Counted from the stretch's first letter, positions 23,839-33,800 are shown. The stretch: DNA of 64,000 nucleotides from Acanthosoma haemorrhoidale (GCA_930367205.1 OV884015.1:76213341-76277340), one strand, 5' to 3'. Notes: generated by a model not told the origin, from the letters alone. Program-made: numbers and translations.

Positions 23839-25002
23839 GCAGTAGACTACAGGGAGCAGATCTCAGACCCCTTCCACTACGGCCTATTGACAGACTCAGT
23901 CCCTAGACTACCTCTCATAGATGGAACGTAAACGTTAAGAAAATAATGGATTAATAATCTGGAACTCGATTGGAAAAGGTGATTTTATAAATAGACAGCG
24001 GTTCCATTTGAATGTCTGCATCAAGTCCTAGTTTGAGATCTTATTCGCTACGGAGAATACCACCTTAATATGTATTATCAGTTAACTATTAAATCCAAGT
24101 TTACTTATTAAGAAAAACAAATACTACAAATTGCGAAACAGGATCACATAAATTTCTCCAAACAAAGGAATACGTAAACTCATCATAAAAAATAAACTAA
24201 AACAAACGTTTGCGTAAAACAGAGAAACGATGACTAGGAGATTAAAGTTTTCCACTTAAAAAACTATAATGAGTCAATACATATTAAGTAAATGATTGGA
24301 GATGTTATCAACTAATGATTTTTTTATTTAAAAATATGTAATTCGTATTTATGCCATAACTTTAAATATTATGTTATTGTTATTATACAATTTAAATAAG
24401 CTATTCATACAAATCTCCAAAATAGTTCATTTAAATTAAATACATAGCGTACAGTCGTGTTTTTTTTTTTTGTGGTGTATCAAAGGTGTGTTTATACATC
24501 AAATAATAAACATGTTGCTGACTTGATAATAATTTTTTCAAATTAGGTATTAAGTGTAAAGCCATTTTCCTATGTTACCTAAGCGAAAATGGTATTTAGG
24601 TTCTTCTTGAAAAGTAAATTGACCTGCAAAATCAGTACAAGATGTCAACCTGCAAGATGTTTCGAAAAAAAAAAAAAAGCATTTTTTTTTCTAAAACAAA
24701 TGTACGAATACACTTAATCTGAAGAGTTATAGCAGTTGGGCAACCACTAGTAAAAATATCTATAAATAAACGAAGAGGCAAATGTTGGCAAGTACATTAT
24801 ATGGGTCGAGTGTTATAACTTAGTATTACGGTTTTGACCCAGTTTGAGATGTAAGAACCACCACTTACAAATTGCGACGACGACCTTCAATTGACACTAC
24901 TTTTTCATGAGTTGTTGGGCTTGTACTATAGATTTAGTTTTAATTTTAAGCTATTATTTAATAAAGAAATAATTAGAAATCGAGTTTTTGAATATGTGTC
25001 AG
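23839..25002. repeat. Non-coding dispersed repeat of 1.16 kb, copy 1
   Basis: This segment is about 95% identical (by eye) to 37439-38568 in the same orientation, with scattered substitutions and small indels. Both copies start at GCAGTAGACTACAGGGAGCA and end at GAATATGTGTCAG. Neither strand shows coding potential, and the ends are not inverted repeats or LTRs. It may be an unclassified non-autonomous transposon or a duplicated piece of local DNA. A 70-bp stretch near 24920-24985 is longer here than in copy 2. Confidence 0.85.
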
Positions 25003-26592
25003 AAACTATATTTAACTAAAAGCCGCTAATCTAGTTCTTAATTTCTAAATTGTGTTTTTTTCATAATTATTATAGTTATAAATCAATTTATTTAATGGAA
25101 CATCTACGACGTTGGAGGAGATCTGTATAATTAAGAGATCGTGATCATTCAAGATCAAGAAAACGTCAGTGGAGCAGAAAGTTACTTAGAACACCATTCC
25201 AAAAACTTTTTAACGGAAGCATCCGGTAATTACTCTCCTTCTGACTGACAAATGGTCAGATTAAATCCTCTTAACTTTGTCAACTCCTCTCTCTCTTACT
25301 TGACAAATGAGTGTATCAAGACATTATATTTACTTAATTTTAATAATATTCAAATTTCATTCAGCTCATAAAAGTTAGCGTCTCTGTGTTAACTGACTTT
25401 CAAACAAACTAACTATGACATGAAACAACAATTTGTTATGCATTTATGATTAATAATATGTCATTCTGATATATTGGGCTGTCAAGTCCTGGTAGAAAAT
25501 ATGGAAAACTAAAATTTCTGTGAAAAGCTACTTACTTATTAAGTTTCTTATTGCTTCAAAATTAGATATGGCTGAGTAAGTAGACCATTTAAATCGTGGT
25601 CATTCGCAGTTGGTATTAAATTATTTATTAAATACTGTTACAAGTTTTATTAAATACTGTATCAGTTTATTGTGGACACAGATTATTTATTATACGTAAT
25701 TATTTTCATTAGTCTTATTTAATTATTTTCACCATTTTCTAGTATTAACTTTTGATTCGAGCCCGATTCCTTCCCATGTCATTTTAAAATTTATATAAAA
25801 ACTAAATTCATAATAACTACCTTATCAACAGTACACGTTAAGCCTAAAACGTGGGGTAAGTCCAGTTTGGATGACGTATGGTTTGTAATGCTTCCATTAA
25901 AATATATTCGACTGAACTGAAGTTTGGTTTTTTAAGATGCTTTGTGCTCTTTACAAGCTATAGTGGCCTCTTTCATTACCATACTAAATAGAACAACTGG
26001 TGAAGATTATGAATTCCTGAAAAATTTATCATGTGAAATCGTTTGATTTCAATCAGTTCCATTAAAGATAATAATGCTTTCAATATTAACATAGTATGAA
26101 CAAGGTGCTTTAATTAATTTATAGATGCTGTTTTTTCCCCTCCGTTTTCTTTATTATTCGTCGAATAGCCGAAGGGAAGGAGGTTCTCTTTTGATCTTTG
26201 AGGTAACTGGGACGTGTCAAAACTTAATGAGGGATTTTTCGGGGCGAAATCTTTTTTTACCAAAAACACCTGCCTGTTGCCCTTTTCAACTTAATGTCCA
26301 TTTATTCCTCCCTAATATAGATGTCTTGTTTGTTCGCTTACAAACAGTGTAAAACAAGATAAAATTACCATTCGCCATAATAACGATTTTGCTATAAACA
26401 TCCATTTTATAAATTTTAATATTTATTTTATAAAGGATGTTGTTTTATTTATAAGCTTAATATATCTATTCTAATAAAACGTGTAACCCTGCGTTTACTA
26501 ATTATTTAGCCCTAATTAACTAATTAGGTACGCGCACCCTTGTACCGTTAATTATTTTTATGTTAGTTAGAGTGTACATCGACATGATCTGA
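25003..26592. other. AT-rich non-coding DNA
   Basis: No family is recognised. A perfect palindrome at 26511-26528 with two TAATTA cores is listed separately. A 75-codon frame at 26125-26352 has no recognisable feature. Confidence 0.4.
26511..26528. promoter_or_regulatory. Homeodomain-type TAATTA palindrome
   Basis: CCTAATTA and TAATTAGG form perfect 8-bp inverted arms around a 2-nt spacer. TAATTA is the established core for many homeodomain proteins. In AT-rich DNA this can be chance, and no nearby gene is known. Confidence 0.15.
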
Positions 26593-27078
26593 ATATACGC
26601 TATATTCATGAACTCATCCCTTTCAAGTTCATAAAATTCCATAGTAATCTATCCAACCACCCTAATTCCCTAGCACAGTCATGACTGCACCACTCACCCC
26701 TATAATCCTCCTCAGAGGTTTAAACGGCAGTGGCCTCGTGACCTGCTATAATTAAGTGATAGTGGGAGTCCTGGCAATGGCCAGTTTCTCTAATCATGTC
26801 CTTTGCTTTTGTGGCTCTCGCCCTCTTGGGTGACGCGGGCGACGTAGGAGCGTGGGGGACTTCCCAAGACTCCGGTTCCTTTTTCGCATGCAAGGAAGGT
26901 GACAACCTTGTGGACTTGGGGGGCCTCTGGGCTGTTTGTAAATATTGTATGAATGAGCGAGTGAATGATGAATTGTAAATATGGTATGAATGATAACATT
27001 TATCTCAATTACTTATTGCCTAATAAAAGGCAGATTGTAATTTTATCTTAATAAAAATTGTGAAGAAAAAAAAAAAAA
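26593..27078 (+). mobile_element. LINE family A, 5'-truncated copy
   Basis: This plus-strand copy begins in the RT C-terminus (the region encoding ELIPSKF). It passes through the RLKRQWPRDLL-equivalent end with frame damage, contains the whole 3' UTR (TGGCAATGGCCAGTTTCTC, GGGGGACTTCCCAAGACTCC and similar blocks) and ends TGTAATTTTATCTTAATAAA plus a poly-A tract at 27064-27078. The minus-strand frames here are shadows. Confidence 0.82.
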
Positions 27079-27589
27079 GTACTAACTAAGAGGGAACCAC
27101 ATGTTACTTGGACGGGGGTCTGAAGTAACTCCAAGGGATAATATGTCTGCAAATACAGCACTTAACATACCATGCAGATGATTTTCACCAAATACCCACT
27201 CCCTTCAAATCAACTTATTCTAATAAATAAGTTTAATTTGATCATATAAATATAAATACAGTGCATATGGTTGAGGCCTAAACAATAATCGATTATTAAA
27301 ATGGCTTGAGTGCCATTGAATCTATTTATTTATTTTTAAGCTTGCCGGTTTTACCTTCTAACGTGTCGGTTAAAGGGGATTTTTTTTTTTCAAAATTCAC
27401 CCCAAACAATGAGTAGGGTTTATCAACGTTGGTGATTTTTGCTACTTCTATTGATTTATTAAAATTATCATAAAGTTTTAAATTGTGTTAATTGGAGTAA
27501 ATCAGATAAGTAAAGAAAATCTTGAAGAATTTCAAAGAATCCCCCATTTCAACAAATACAAGCTGTGAATGTAGAAAAAATATATATGA
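27079..27589. other. AT-rich non-coding DNA
   Basis: Nothing is recognised. The frame starting at 27522 becomes LINE-like only after about 27600. Confidence 0.4.
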
Positions 27590-28245
27590 AAACACTCAAA
27601 CCAAAGTAGTGTACCGGCTATTGCACTTGCTACTTTCACCTAACCTGTCGCTTCGTCTCAAACTGATTATCTATAAAAGTCTCCTCCGGCCAGCTCTGCT
27701 GTACGGTGCCCCGCTATTTACCCACTTGACTGACAATACAGCCTCCAACACTTCCAGAATGGAATCATGCGAAAAGTGGTCCGACATACCTCTTTCGAGA
27801 GGTTGAAGAACGCTCACCTGCACCCGTTGGTGTGTTGGTGTGCCGTCGGTGGGTGAGTTCAACCGCCGGAGACACATTAAGTTTTTTGATTCGTTGCAAC
27901 GCCTGACAAACCCAGTGTTTCCCACTATGACCCCACCACCCCTCCCGCATCGATGGCAACAGACTGTCGGGGAAAAATTAGGATAAGAATTAGTATGTAA
28001 GTTAGTTTTAAGGTTGATCAAAAAGGTGAGCCCCATCACCTTTATTAGTCAGTTTAGTCCAGTCACGTATAATGTATATCATTATACTTGTTTATTCATT
28101 ATATAATTTATATAAAATAACAAAACCTGTATATAATGTAGTGATGCTACAGGAAATACAAAATAATTTGTAAATAGATTCACCAGTGGATCTATAACTA
28201 CATATAATTATCTGGAAATTTAAAGGGGCTATGGGAAAAAAAAAC
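27590..28245 (+). mobile_element. LINE family B, 5'-truncated copy
   Basis: This is the best copy of LINE B in the window. It has the RT C-terminus, then a 3' UTR with GACTGTCGGGGAAAAATTAG, the TAATGTATATCATTATACTT block, the AAAACCTGTATATAATGTAG block and a short poly-A end near 28237. It is collinear with 14150-14685 and 35478-36052. Confidence 0.8.
27600..27985 (+). pseudogene. LINE B reverse transcriptase C-terminal remnant
   Basis: The plus-strand frame reads LSLRLKLIIYKSLLRPALLY and then GAPLFTHLTDNTA, the conserved jockey-type segment after the RT core. After frame changes near 27750-27800 it reads VPSVGEFNRRRHIKFFDSLQ and RLTNPVF to the C-terminus. RT motifs A to E are absent. Frameshifts make it non-functional. 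Confidence 0.75.
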
Positions 28246-28719
28246 CAAAGTAACATAAATAATTTGTATTAATATTTTTTGTAAATCAGCTGTACAAATG
28301 GAAGGTAGAAGTTGGAGGAGCGTGATAGACTTTAATCCAGTTAGCTAGTTAGTTCTACCTCACGCTGAATCCAGTCTTAGTTGAAATCTACTGACAGCAA
28401 AATCAAATTATAACTGACTTAGTTGTTTGGCTAGTACACTTCATTTTTTATTTCTCCCTAATCATGGATAAATCTCTTTCTATGGTGTCATTGTTCTTAT
28501 TTTTTTTTAAACCAAAAACATATTATGTACAGATATACGGAGATCCTGTCTGCTGTGTTACTACGAAAATGATTTAATAACGAAAATTGAAAAATAATCT
28601 TATCCAATCTCATATGTGGGTGGTAATAATATATTAAATACCACAAAGTGTGCCTTCTGTATCTATTTTTATTCAAATTATATTCTAATATTTATTCTAT
28701 CTATATTCTAATATTTATT
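28246..28719. other. AT-rich non-coding DNA
   Basis: No element or gene is recognised. Confidence 0.4.
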
Positions 28720-28978
28720 ATGATAAAATTACGATCTACCTTATTAGGCAGTAAGTGATTGTGATAAACGTTCTCATTCATACGCTTAAACTCCATTCAC
28801 TCGCTCATTCACACAGTATTTACTTACATCCCAGAGACTTTCCAAATCCACACGGTTTTCACCTCCCTCGCATGCGAAAGAGGAAGTGGAGTCTTGGCTA
28901 GTCCTCCACGCTCCTCCGCCCGCCGCGTCACCGGATACGAGCCGGTGGAGACTGACGCGCAGACAAGAGCGCGAGAGT
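28720..28978 (-). mobile_element. LINE family A, 3' UTR fragment
   Basis: This minus-strand LINE A tail shows ATGATAAAATTACGATCTAC, the GGCAGTAAGTGATTGTGATA block, the CATTCACTCGCTCATTCACA block and the CCTCCCTCGCATGCGAAAGA block. It ends in a GC-rich piece (CGCGTCACCGGATACGAGCC) shared with the equivalent part of the 6.8-kb copy. It abuts a TA/TTA microsatellite and the foldback element. Confidence 0.78.
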
Positions 28979-29000
28979 ATATATATATTATTATTATTAT
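28979..29000. repeat. TA/TTA microsatellite
   Basis: A short (TA)n(TTA)n tract separates the LINE A tail from the foldback element and may have been its insertion target. Confidence 0.7.
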
Positions 29001-29222
29001 AAGTTCATATAATAATTGCGACGTTTCGGATTCATTCAGTCCATCATCAAGCAATCCATGTCGCGTTATTCACATTACATAATTAATATTAAAATTAAAG
29101 TGATACATAAATATTATCAATATAAAAAAAAATATTCAATTATATAATGTGAACAACACGACATGAATTGCTTTATGGTGGACTAAATGAGTACGAAACG
29201 TCGCAATTATTATATGAACTTA
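29001..29222. mobile_element. Foldback element with arms of about 85 bp
   Basis: The left arm (29001-29085) and the reverse complement of the right arm (29140-29222) match at roughly 85%. Both begin AAGTTCATATAATAATTGCG followed by ACGTTTCG, and both end near GTTATTCACATTA. The centre is AT-rich. It could be a foldback MITE, or two retroelement terminal repeats in inverted orientation. The GACGTTTCG...TCATCA pattern reminds me of Penelope-like element ends, but this is a resemblance only. Confidence 0.65.
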
Positions 29223-30028
29223 TGTAAACAGATACAGAACGTTATTCTGAACACTTAGTGATATTTAATACACACAGAGATCTCTCAAATTAATTAATAT
29301 TACTTTAATAATTTATAATTAAGTAAATTGTTTTCATCACTAATATCTAGACCTTACTCATGGAAAACTGCATCATAATTGTTACAGCTTTCTTGGAAAC
29401 CTAACGAATTGAATACGATTTATTTTTAACCCTAGCTCGCGCCAAAAAGGACATTATATAATTATTCATCAATTATTATTCATTGGATACAGACAACAAT
29501 AATAATATTTGTATTCGCTTATATTTAACTAAATTACCATTATTTTAGCTAAATTACAAGGCGCTGTCCAGGAGATAATCCGATTTTTTTGTCGGTTTTC
29601 ATGCAACTCCTGAACAAGTAAAGCTTATTTATATGTTCATTAGTTTTAAAATTAAAAAAACAATATATTTCAGAGTACATACTTCAAACTCCATACATAA
29701 CGATTAAAGTTGTCGAGATATTTTAATCCGAACTTTCGAAAATAACTTATAACATCTGACTTCAGATTAAAATATCTCGTAAGTAGTCCTTTCTGTGTTA
29801 GCGTAAGAAGAAAAAAGAGAATGTAACTCACGACACATTGCATATCCATCAAAACGGTATTAAAACAAAACTTAACTTAACGTACAAACAGGTGGTCCGG
29901 GTTAATGAGAAAGTTCCCAAATTCGTAATTGATGTTCGTTCCCACCATTATGGACCCCCTGCCTGTTAACTTACTCCTAACAGATGTTTCAGGATAATGT
30001 TAGTATACCTCAATTCTACGATATATAT
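29223..30028. other. AT-rich non-coding DNA
   Basis: A 60-codon minus frame (29670-29852) has no recognisable feature. An ATATATAT tract at 30021-30028 abuts the LTR element. Confidence 0.4.
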
Positions 30029-31288
30029 TGAAACCTACCTCATTTTCTACCATTTTATTTTCTAATTTAATAGATCAATTGACCTTAACTAATTTGGTAG
30101 GTCCGTCATGAGATCTTTAATTCAACTTGTTTTTATGTCTTCGACATAGGAAATTATCCCGATTGAATCGCCCGATCTCAAGGCTAATGTTATAGTTATT
30201 AATAAATTGAGAAACTGGGAATTGTGAAATATATACAAGTAAAATGGTTATAACAAATAATTATAATTATAAATAGTGCTGACATTATTTATATAAAAAA
30301 ATATTCAATTCCTTTTGAACAAGGATAGTTACTACTAATTAGTTATATAAAAAAAATGATAATTGAGCTCAATCTCTTTTTAATGGATCCATAATAAAAA
30401 AAACAATATCTATATCACCCAATCGATGATATCCGTGTAACCTTCTTCTTCTTCTTCTTCTTCCTCTTCTTGTGTTGATGACCGTCAACGGAACGGGAGC
30501 TTGCTCTGCTTTGCTCTCTGGCTCTTGGCTAAGACTGGCCCTTTATCTCATCCCCACTCCTAAGAGCATAAGGGCAGATGCTGGACAAAGTGGGAGGGTG
30601 GCTGGTCATGATATTCTCAAATATCATGAATGTTACAATTGCCTTCCCTTATAAATAAAAAAAAATTTATGAAATTTTTTTTTTTTAAATGGAACCACAA
30701 TATTATGTTGCTGCGTTCGGTTTGTTGAATTGGTTGTTTATAACGGGTGTTGAAATTTTACAAAGTTTATAGTAATAATAGTTCAAATTTTGCAAGGTTT
30801 TAAATTGCTTGAAAAGCGTACAAGTTGTTTTAATTTTTTACTTAACTAAATTATTATGCTAATTAGTATGGATTAGTTCGAAGGTACATTGTTTTATGGA
30901 TCATAACGCGATTTGGAAAACATTTGTTGAAAAGACGGTAGAGTGTGATTAGTAATACATATTGGTTTTTAATTAACATACTAGACAATTCTACTGGTAA
31001 TTAGTAACAATAGAGAAAAATTGTTGAGTGTGTGTGTGTGATTTGAATATTTTACCTGAGTGAAAAGATAGGGACGTCGTTGTCGCGTATAAAATAATAT
31101 TAAATAAATCAATTAAATGGACTTAAGCATTCAAGGAATATTTACGATCTGTTCTATGGATTAAGTGATAGTGAAGTCAGAAGCTTCACTTGCCGATAAT
31201 TCCATAGACTTTACTAGGGTCAGCATTTCTAATAATAGTTCTGTTTTTGTTTGTATAAACTTTCTAAAGTTTATGTGTCATCCGATCA
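30029..31288 (-). repeat. 3' LTR (minus orientation)
   Basis: The 1,260-bp repeat has TG...CA ends. It includes a CTT microsatellite (30441-30470), a 169-bp GC-richer unit (30471-30639), a TATA-like TTATAAAT just outside that unit and a short GT run near 31028. An LTR this long is unusual for such a small element, although some insect Ty3/gypsy-type lineages have LTRs above 1 kb. The small frame starting at 30472 is LTR sequence, not a gene. Confidence 0.82.
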
Positions 31289-31289
31289 G

Positions 31290-31319
31290 TATTATTTTCA
31301 TTTAATAATGAAAATAATA
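31290..31319. repeat. Perfect 13-bp palindrome next to the 3' LTR
   Basis: TATTATTTTCATT and AATGAAAATAATA are perfect inverted arms around a 4-nt loop, lying one base inside the LTR. The polypurine tract that primes plus-strand DNA synthesis would normally be here. On the element's strand only a weak AAATGAAAATAATA is visible. Confidence 0.6.
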
Positions 31320-31327
31320 AAAGAAAA

Positions 31328-32212
31328 CTATAATTTTTTTCTTTTTTTGAAGTCATATTGTATCGAACAAAAAACATCCCTGTAATTATTTTTAAATGCC
31401 TTCCATTCATTAATTTTAATGTTGTTCAAATCAAACACGCAAAAAGGAATTTCATCAACATGAGTTGGAATTTGAGATTCCAATTTCTTCATATCCAAAA
31501 CTTTATTTTGAATTATTTTTAAATTTTTCACGTTATCGCTAGTTTTCTGCTGATGCTCTGTAATTTGATCTTTCAATGAAATCACTTCTCCTTTCTTAAT
31601 ATTCGCTGTATCTTCTAACTCTGAAAATTTATTTTCCAACAAACTCATATTATTCTCATAGTCAAGCTTTATTAGATCATGTTGATGTGAGGTACACTCA
31701 TCATTGTTATCTGCAATCTTCTGTTCATCCTCCAATGAAGTCATTTTCTCTTCATTATCCTTAATTGAATATAAGCTAAGATCTGTCTGACAATCAGCAT
31801 CAACTAGTTGTGACTTTGTTAAATTTATTTTTTCATGATCTGTCGTATTTTTCAATAGAATGATTTCTTCTTTTAATTTTGAATTTACATTATTATTTAC
31901 TTGGAGTGTTCTCTCCTCACTAATTCGTAATTGTCTATCTAATTTATAGTTTACATCCGTGTAACCTTGTTCGAATTTAGCCGATCTTCCCGACTTTATT
32001 TCTTCCCTTAATTGATCAAACTTCCCGCTCAACTCTTTATTATTTTCTTTAATTGCGTTAAATTGACTGTTTATTTGGGCAAGGATTAGTTGTAACATCT
32101 TGGCATGATTTATCGTGGGTTCGGGGTCGGGGGCTGAGGGGTCTCCTTTAGAGGCTGGGTTTGACCCAACCCCTGTACCTGAGTCTGACCCACACATGTT
32201 TGTGTTCGTCAT
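31328..32212 (-). CDS. Gag-like coiled-coil protein of the LTR element
   Basis: The 294-codon frame starts at an ATG about 130 nt downstream of the primer-binding-site-like sequence and stops about 40 nt before the 3' LTR. The N-terminus (residues 1-30) is rich in Gly/Ser/Pro. Roughly residues 35-105 and 120-245 are heptad-like, charged, Leu/Ile/Lys/Glu-rich and likely coiled coil. The C-terminus has KINEWKAFKNNYRDVF, resembling the start of a retrotransposon capsid domain. No CCHC zinc knuckle is present and the protein ends in KKRKKL, so it is probably a C-terminally truncated Gag able to assemble or bind partners at most. The assignment rests on position between LTRs and composition. A captured host coiled-coil gene cannot be excluded. 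Confidence 0.6.
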   Translation of the reverse strand: MTNTNMCGSDSGTGVGSNPASKGDPSAPDPEPTINHAKMLQLILAQINSQFNAIKENNKELSGKFDQLREEIKSGRSAKFEQGYTDVNYKLDRQLRISEERTLQVNNNVNSKLKEEIILLKNTTDHEKINLTKSQLVDADCQTDLSLYSIKDNEEKMTSLEDEQKIADNNDECTSHQHDLIKLDYENNMSLLENKFSELEDTANIKKGEVISLKDQITEHQQKTSDNVKNLKIIQNKVLDMKKLESQIPTHVDEIPFCVFDLNNIKINEWKAFKNNYRDVFCSIQYDFKKRKKL

Positions 32213-32342
32213 TTGTGTCTGTGTTTGTGTAACAAATGTTAAATTAGAAGAAAAATATAATATGTTAGTAAATAGTTCTAGTTATTATTCTAACATGCAA
32301 TACCTCACAATTCCTTTGGTTTCTTTAGAATTTTTGAAGTTA

Positions 32343-32360
32343 ATCCCGGAGCGGCCCCCA
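32343..32360 (-). promoter_or_regulatory. Primer binding site
   Basis: One base after the LTR, the minus strand reads TGGGGGCCGCTCCGGGAT. It starts TGG, as expected for pairing with a tRNA CCA end. The implied tRNA 3' end (ATCCCGGAGCGGCCCCCA) resembles tRNA-Pro with about three mismatches, from memory of insect tRNA-Pro sequences. This supports an LTR retrotransposon transcribed from the minus strand. Confidence 0.6.
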
Positions 32361-32361
32361 T

Positions 32362-33621
32362 TGAAACCTACCTCATTTTCTACCCTTTTATTTTCTAATT
32401 TAATAGATCAATTGACCTTAACTAATTTGGTAGGTCCGTCATGAGATCTTTAATTCAACTTGTTTTTATGTCTTCGACATAGGAAATTATCCCGATTGAA
32501 TCGCCCGATCTCAAGGCTAATGTTATAGTTATTAATAAATTGAGAAACTGGGAATTGTGAAATATATACAAGTAAAATGGTTATAACAAATAATTATAAT
32601 TATAAATAGTGCTGACATTATTTATATAAAAAAATATTCAATTCCTTTTGAACAAGGATAGTTACTACTAATTAGTTATATAAAAAAAATGATAATTGAG
32701 CTCAATCTCTTTTTAATGGATCCATAATAAAAAAAACAATATCTATATCACCCAATCGATGATATCCGTGTAACCTTCTTCTTCTTCTTCTTCTTCCTCT
32801 TCTTGTGTTGATGACCGTCAACGGAACGGGAGCTTGCTCTGCTTTGCTCTCTGGCTCTTGGCTAAGACTGGCCCTTTATCTCATCCCCACTCCTAAGAGC
32901 ATAAGGGCAGATGCTGGACAAAGTGGGAGGGTGGCTGGTCATGATATTCTCAAATATCATGAATGTTACAATTGCCTTCCCTTATAAATAAAAAAAAATT
33001 TATGAAATTTTTTTTTTTTAAATGGAACCACAATATTATGTTGCTGCGTTCGGTTTGTTGAATTGGTTGTTTATAACGGGTGTTGAAATTTTACAAAGTT
33101 TATAGTAATAATAGTTCAAATTTTGCAAGGTTTTAAATTGCTTGAAAAGCGTACAAGTTGTTTTAATTTTTTACTTAACTAAATTATTATGCTAATTAGT
33201 ATGGATTAGTTCGAAGGTACATTGTTTTATGGATCATAACGCGATTTGGAAAACATTTGTTGAAAAGACGGTAGAGTGTGATTAGTAATACATATTGGTT
33301 TTTAATTAACATACTAGACAATTCTACTGGTAATTAGTAACAATAGAGAAAAATTGTTGAGTGTGTGTGTGTGATTTGAATATTTTACCTGAGTGAAAAG
33401 ATAGGGACGTCGTTGTCGCGTATAAAATAATATTAAATAAATCAATTAAATGGACTTAAGCATTCAAGGAATATTTACGATCTGTTCTATGGATTAAGTG
33501 ATAGTGAAGTCAGAAGCTTCACTTGCCGATAATTCCATAGACTTTACTAGGGTCAGCATTTCTAATAATAGTTCTGTTTTTGTTTGTATAAACTTTCTAA
33601 AGTTTATGTGTCATCCGATCA
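32362..33621 (-). repeat. 5' LTR (minus orientation)
   Basis: This repeat has the same length as 30029-31288 and near-identical sequence. As the upstream LTR it should hold the promoter. Reading on the minus strand, a TATTTATAAGGG stretch precedes the 169-bp unit and is a candidate TATA region. Confidence 0.82.
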
Positions 33622-33631
33622 GCAGAAGAGG

Positions 33632-33800
33632 TGTGTTGATGACCGTCAACGGAACGGGAGCTTGCTCTGCTTTGCTCTCTGGCTCTTGGCTAAGACTGGC
33701 CCTTTATCTCATCCCCACTCCTAAGAGCATAAGGGCAGATGCTGGACAAAGTGGGAGGGTGGCTGGTCATGATATTCTCAAATATCATGAATGTTACAAT
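33632..33800. repeat. Third, detached copy of the 169-bp LTR unit
   Basis: This segment is identical by eye to 30471-30639 and 32804-32972 inside the LTRs, but lies 10 bp outside the 5' LTR. It starts TGTGTTGATGACCGTCAACG and ends with a 10-bp perfect hairpin (33767-33790) and TGTTACAAT. An AT microsatellite follows. It could be a separate small element that also sits inside the LTR, or a product of aberrant reverse transcription or recombination. Confidence 0.75.

Larger units (their letters stand above)
30029..33621 (-). mobile_element. Compact non-autonomous LTR retrotransposon
   Basis: Two direct repeats of exactly equal length (1,260 bp, offset 2,333) flank a 1,073-bp interior. Each begins TG and ends CA. 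Oriented on the minus strand, the upstream LTR is followed after one base by a primer-binding-site-like sequence and then a 294-codon gag-like ORF. Protease, reverse transcriptase, RNase H and integrase are absent, so it would depend on a related autonomous element. I noticed one mismatch between the LTRs (near 30053/32386), which implies recent insertion. A tandem duplication is a less likely alternative because of the TG/CA ends and the primer site. Confidence 0.8.

Noticed and set aside
27671..28039. 122-codon minus-strand ORF, with a similar 124-codon one at 35386-35760
   Set aside because: Both are antisense to the LINE B RT C-terminus and repeat only because the LINE copies do.
30471..30500. 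Hammerhead ribozyme-like core in the 169-bp unit (TTGATGA, a small stem, then GGAAC)
   Set aside because: The conserved C of CUGAUGA is replaced by U, and no proper GAAA follows a closed stem II, so the catalytic core is not satisfied.
30472..30654. Identical 60-codon ORFs at 30472 and 32805 and a related one at 33498-33860, suggesting a repeated small gene
   Set aside because: They are copies of the 169-bp LTR unit. The repetition comes from the LTRs, and the frame has no independent coding signal.
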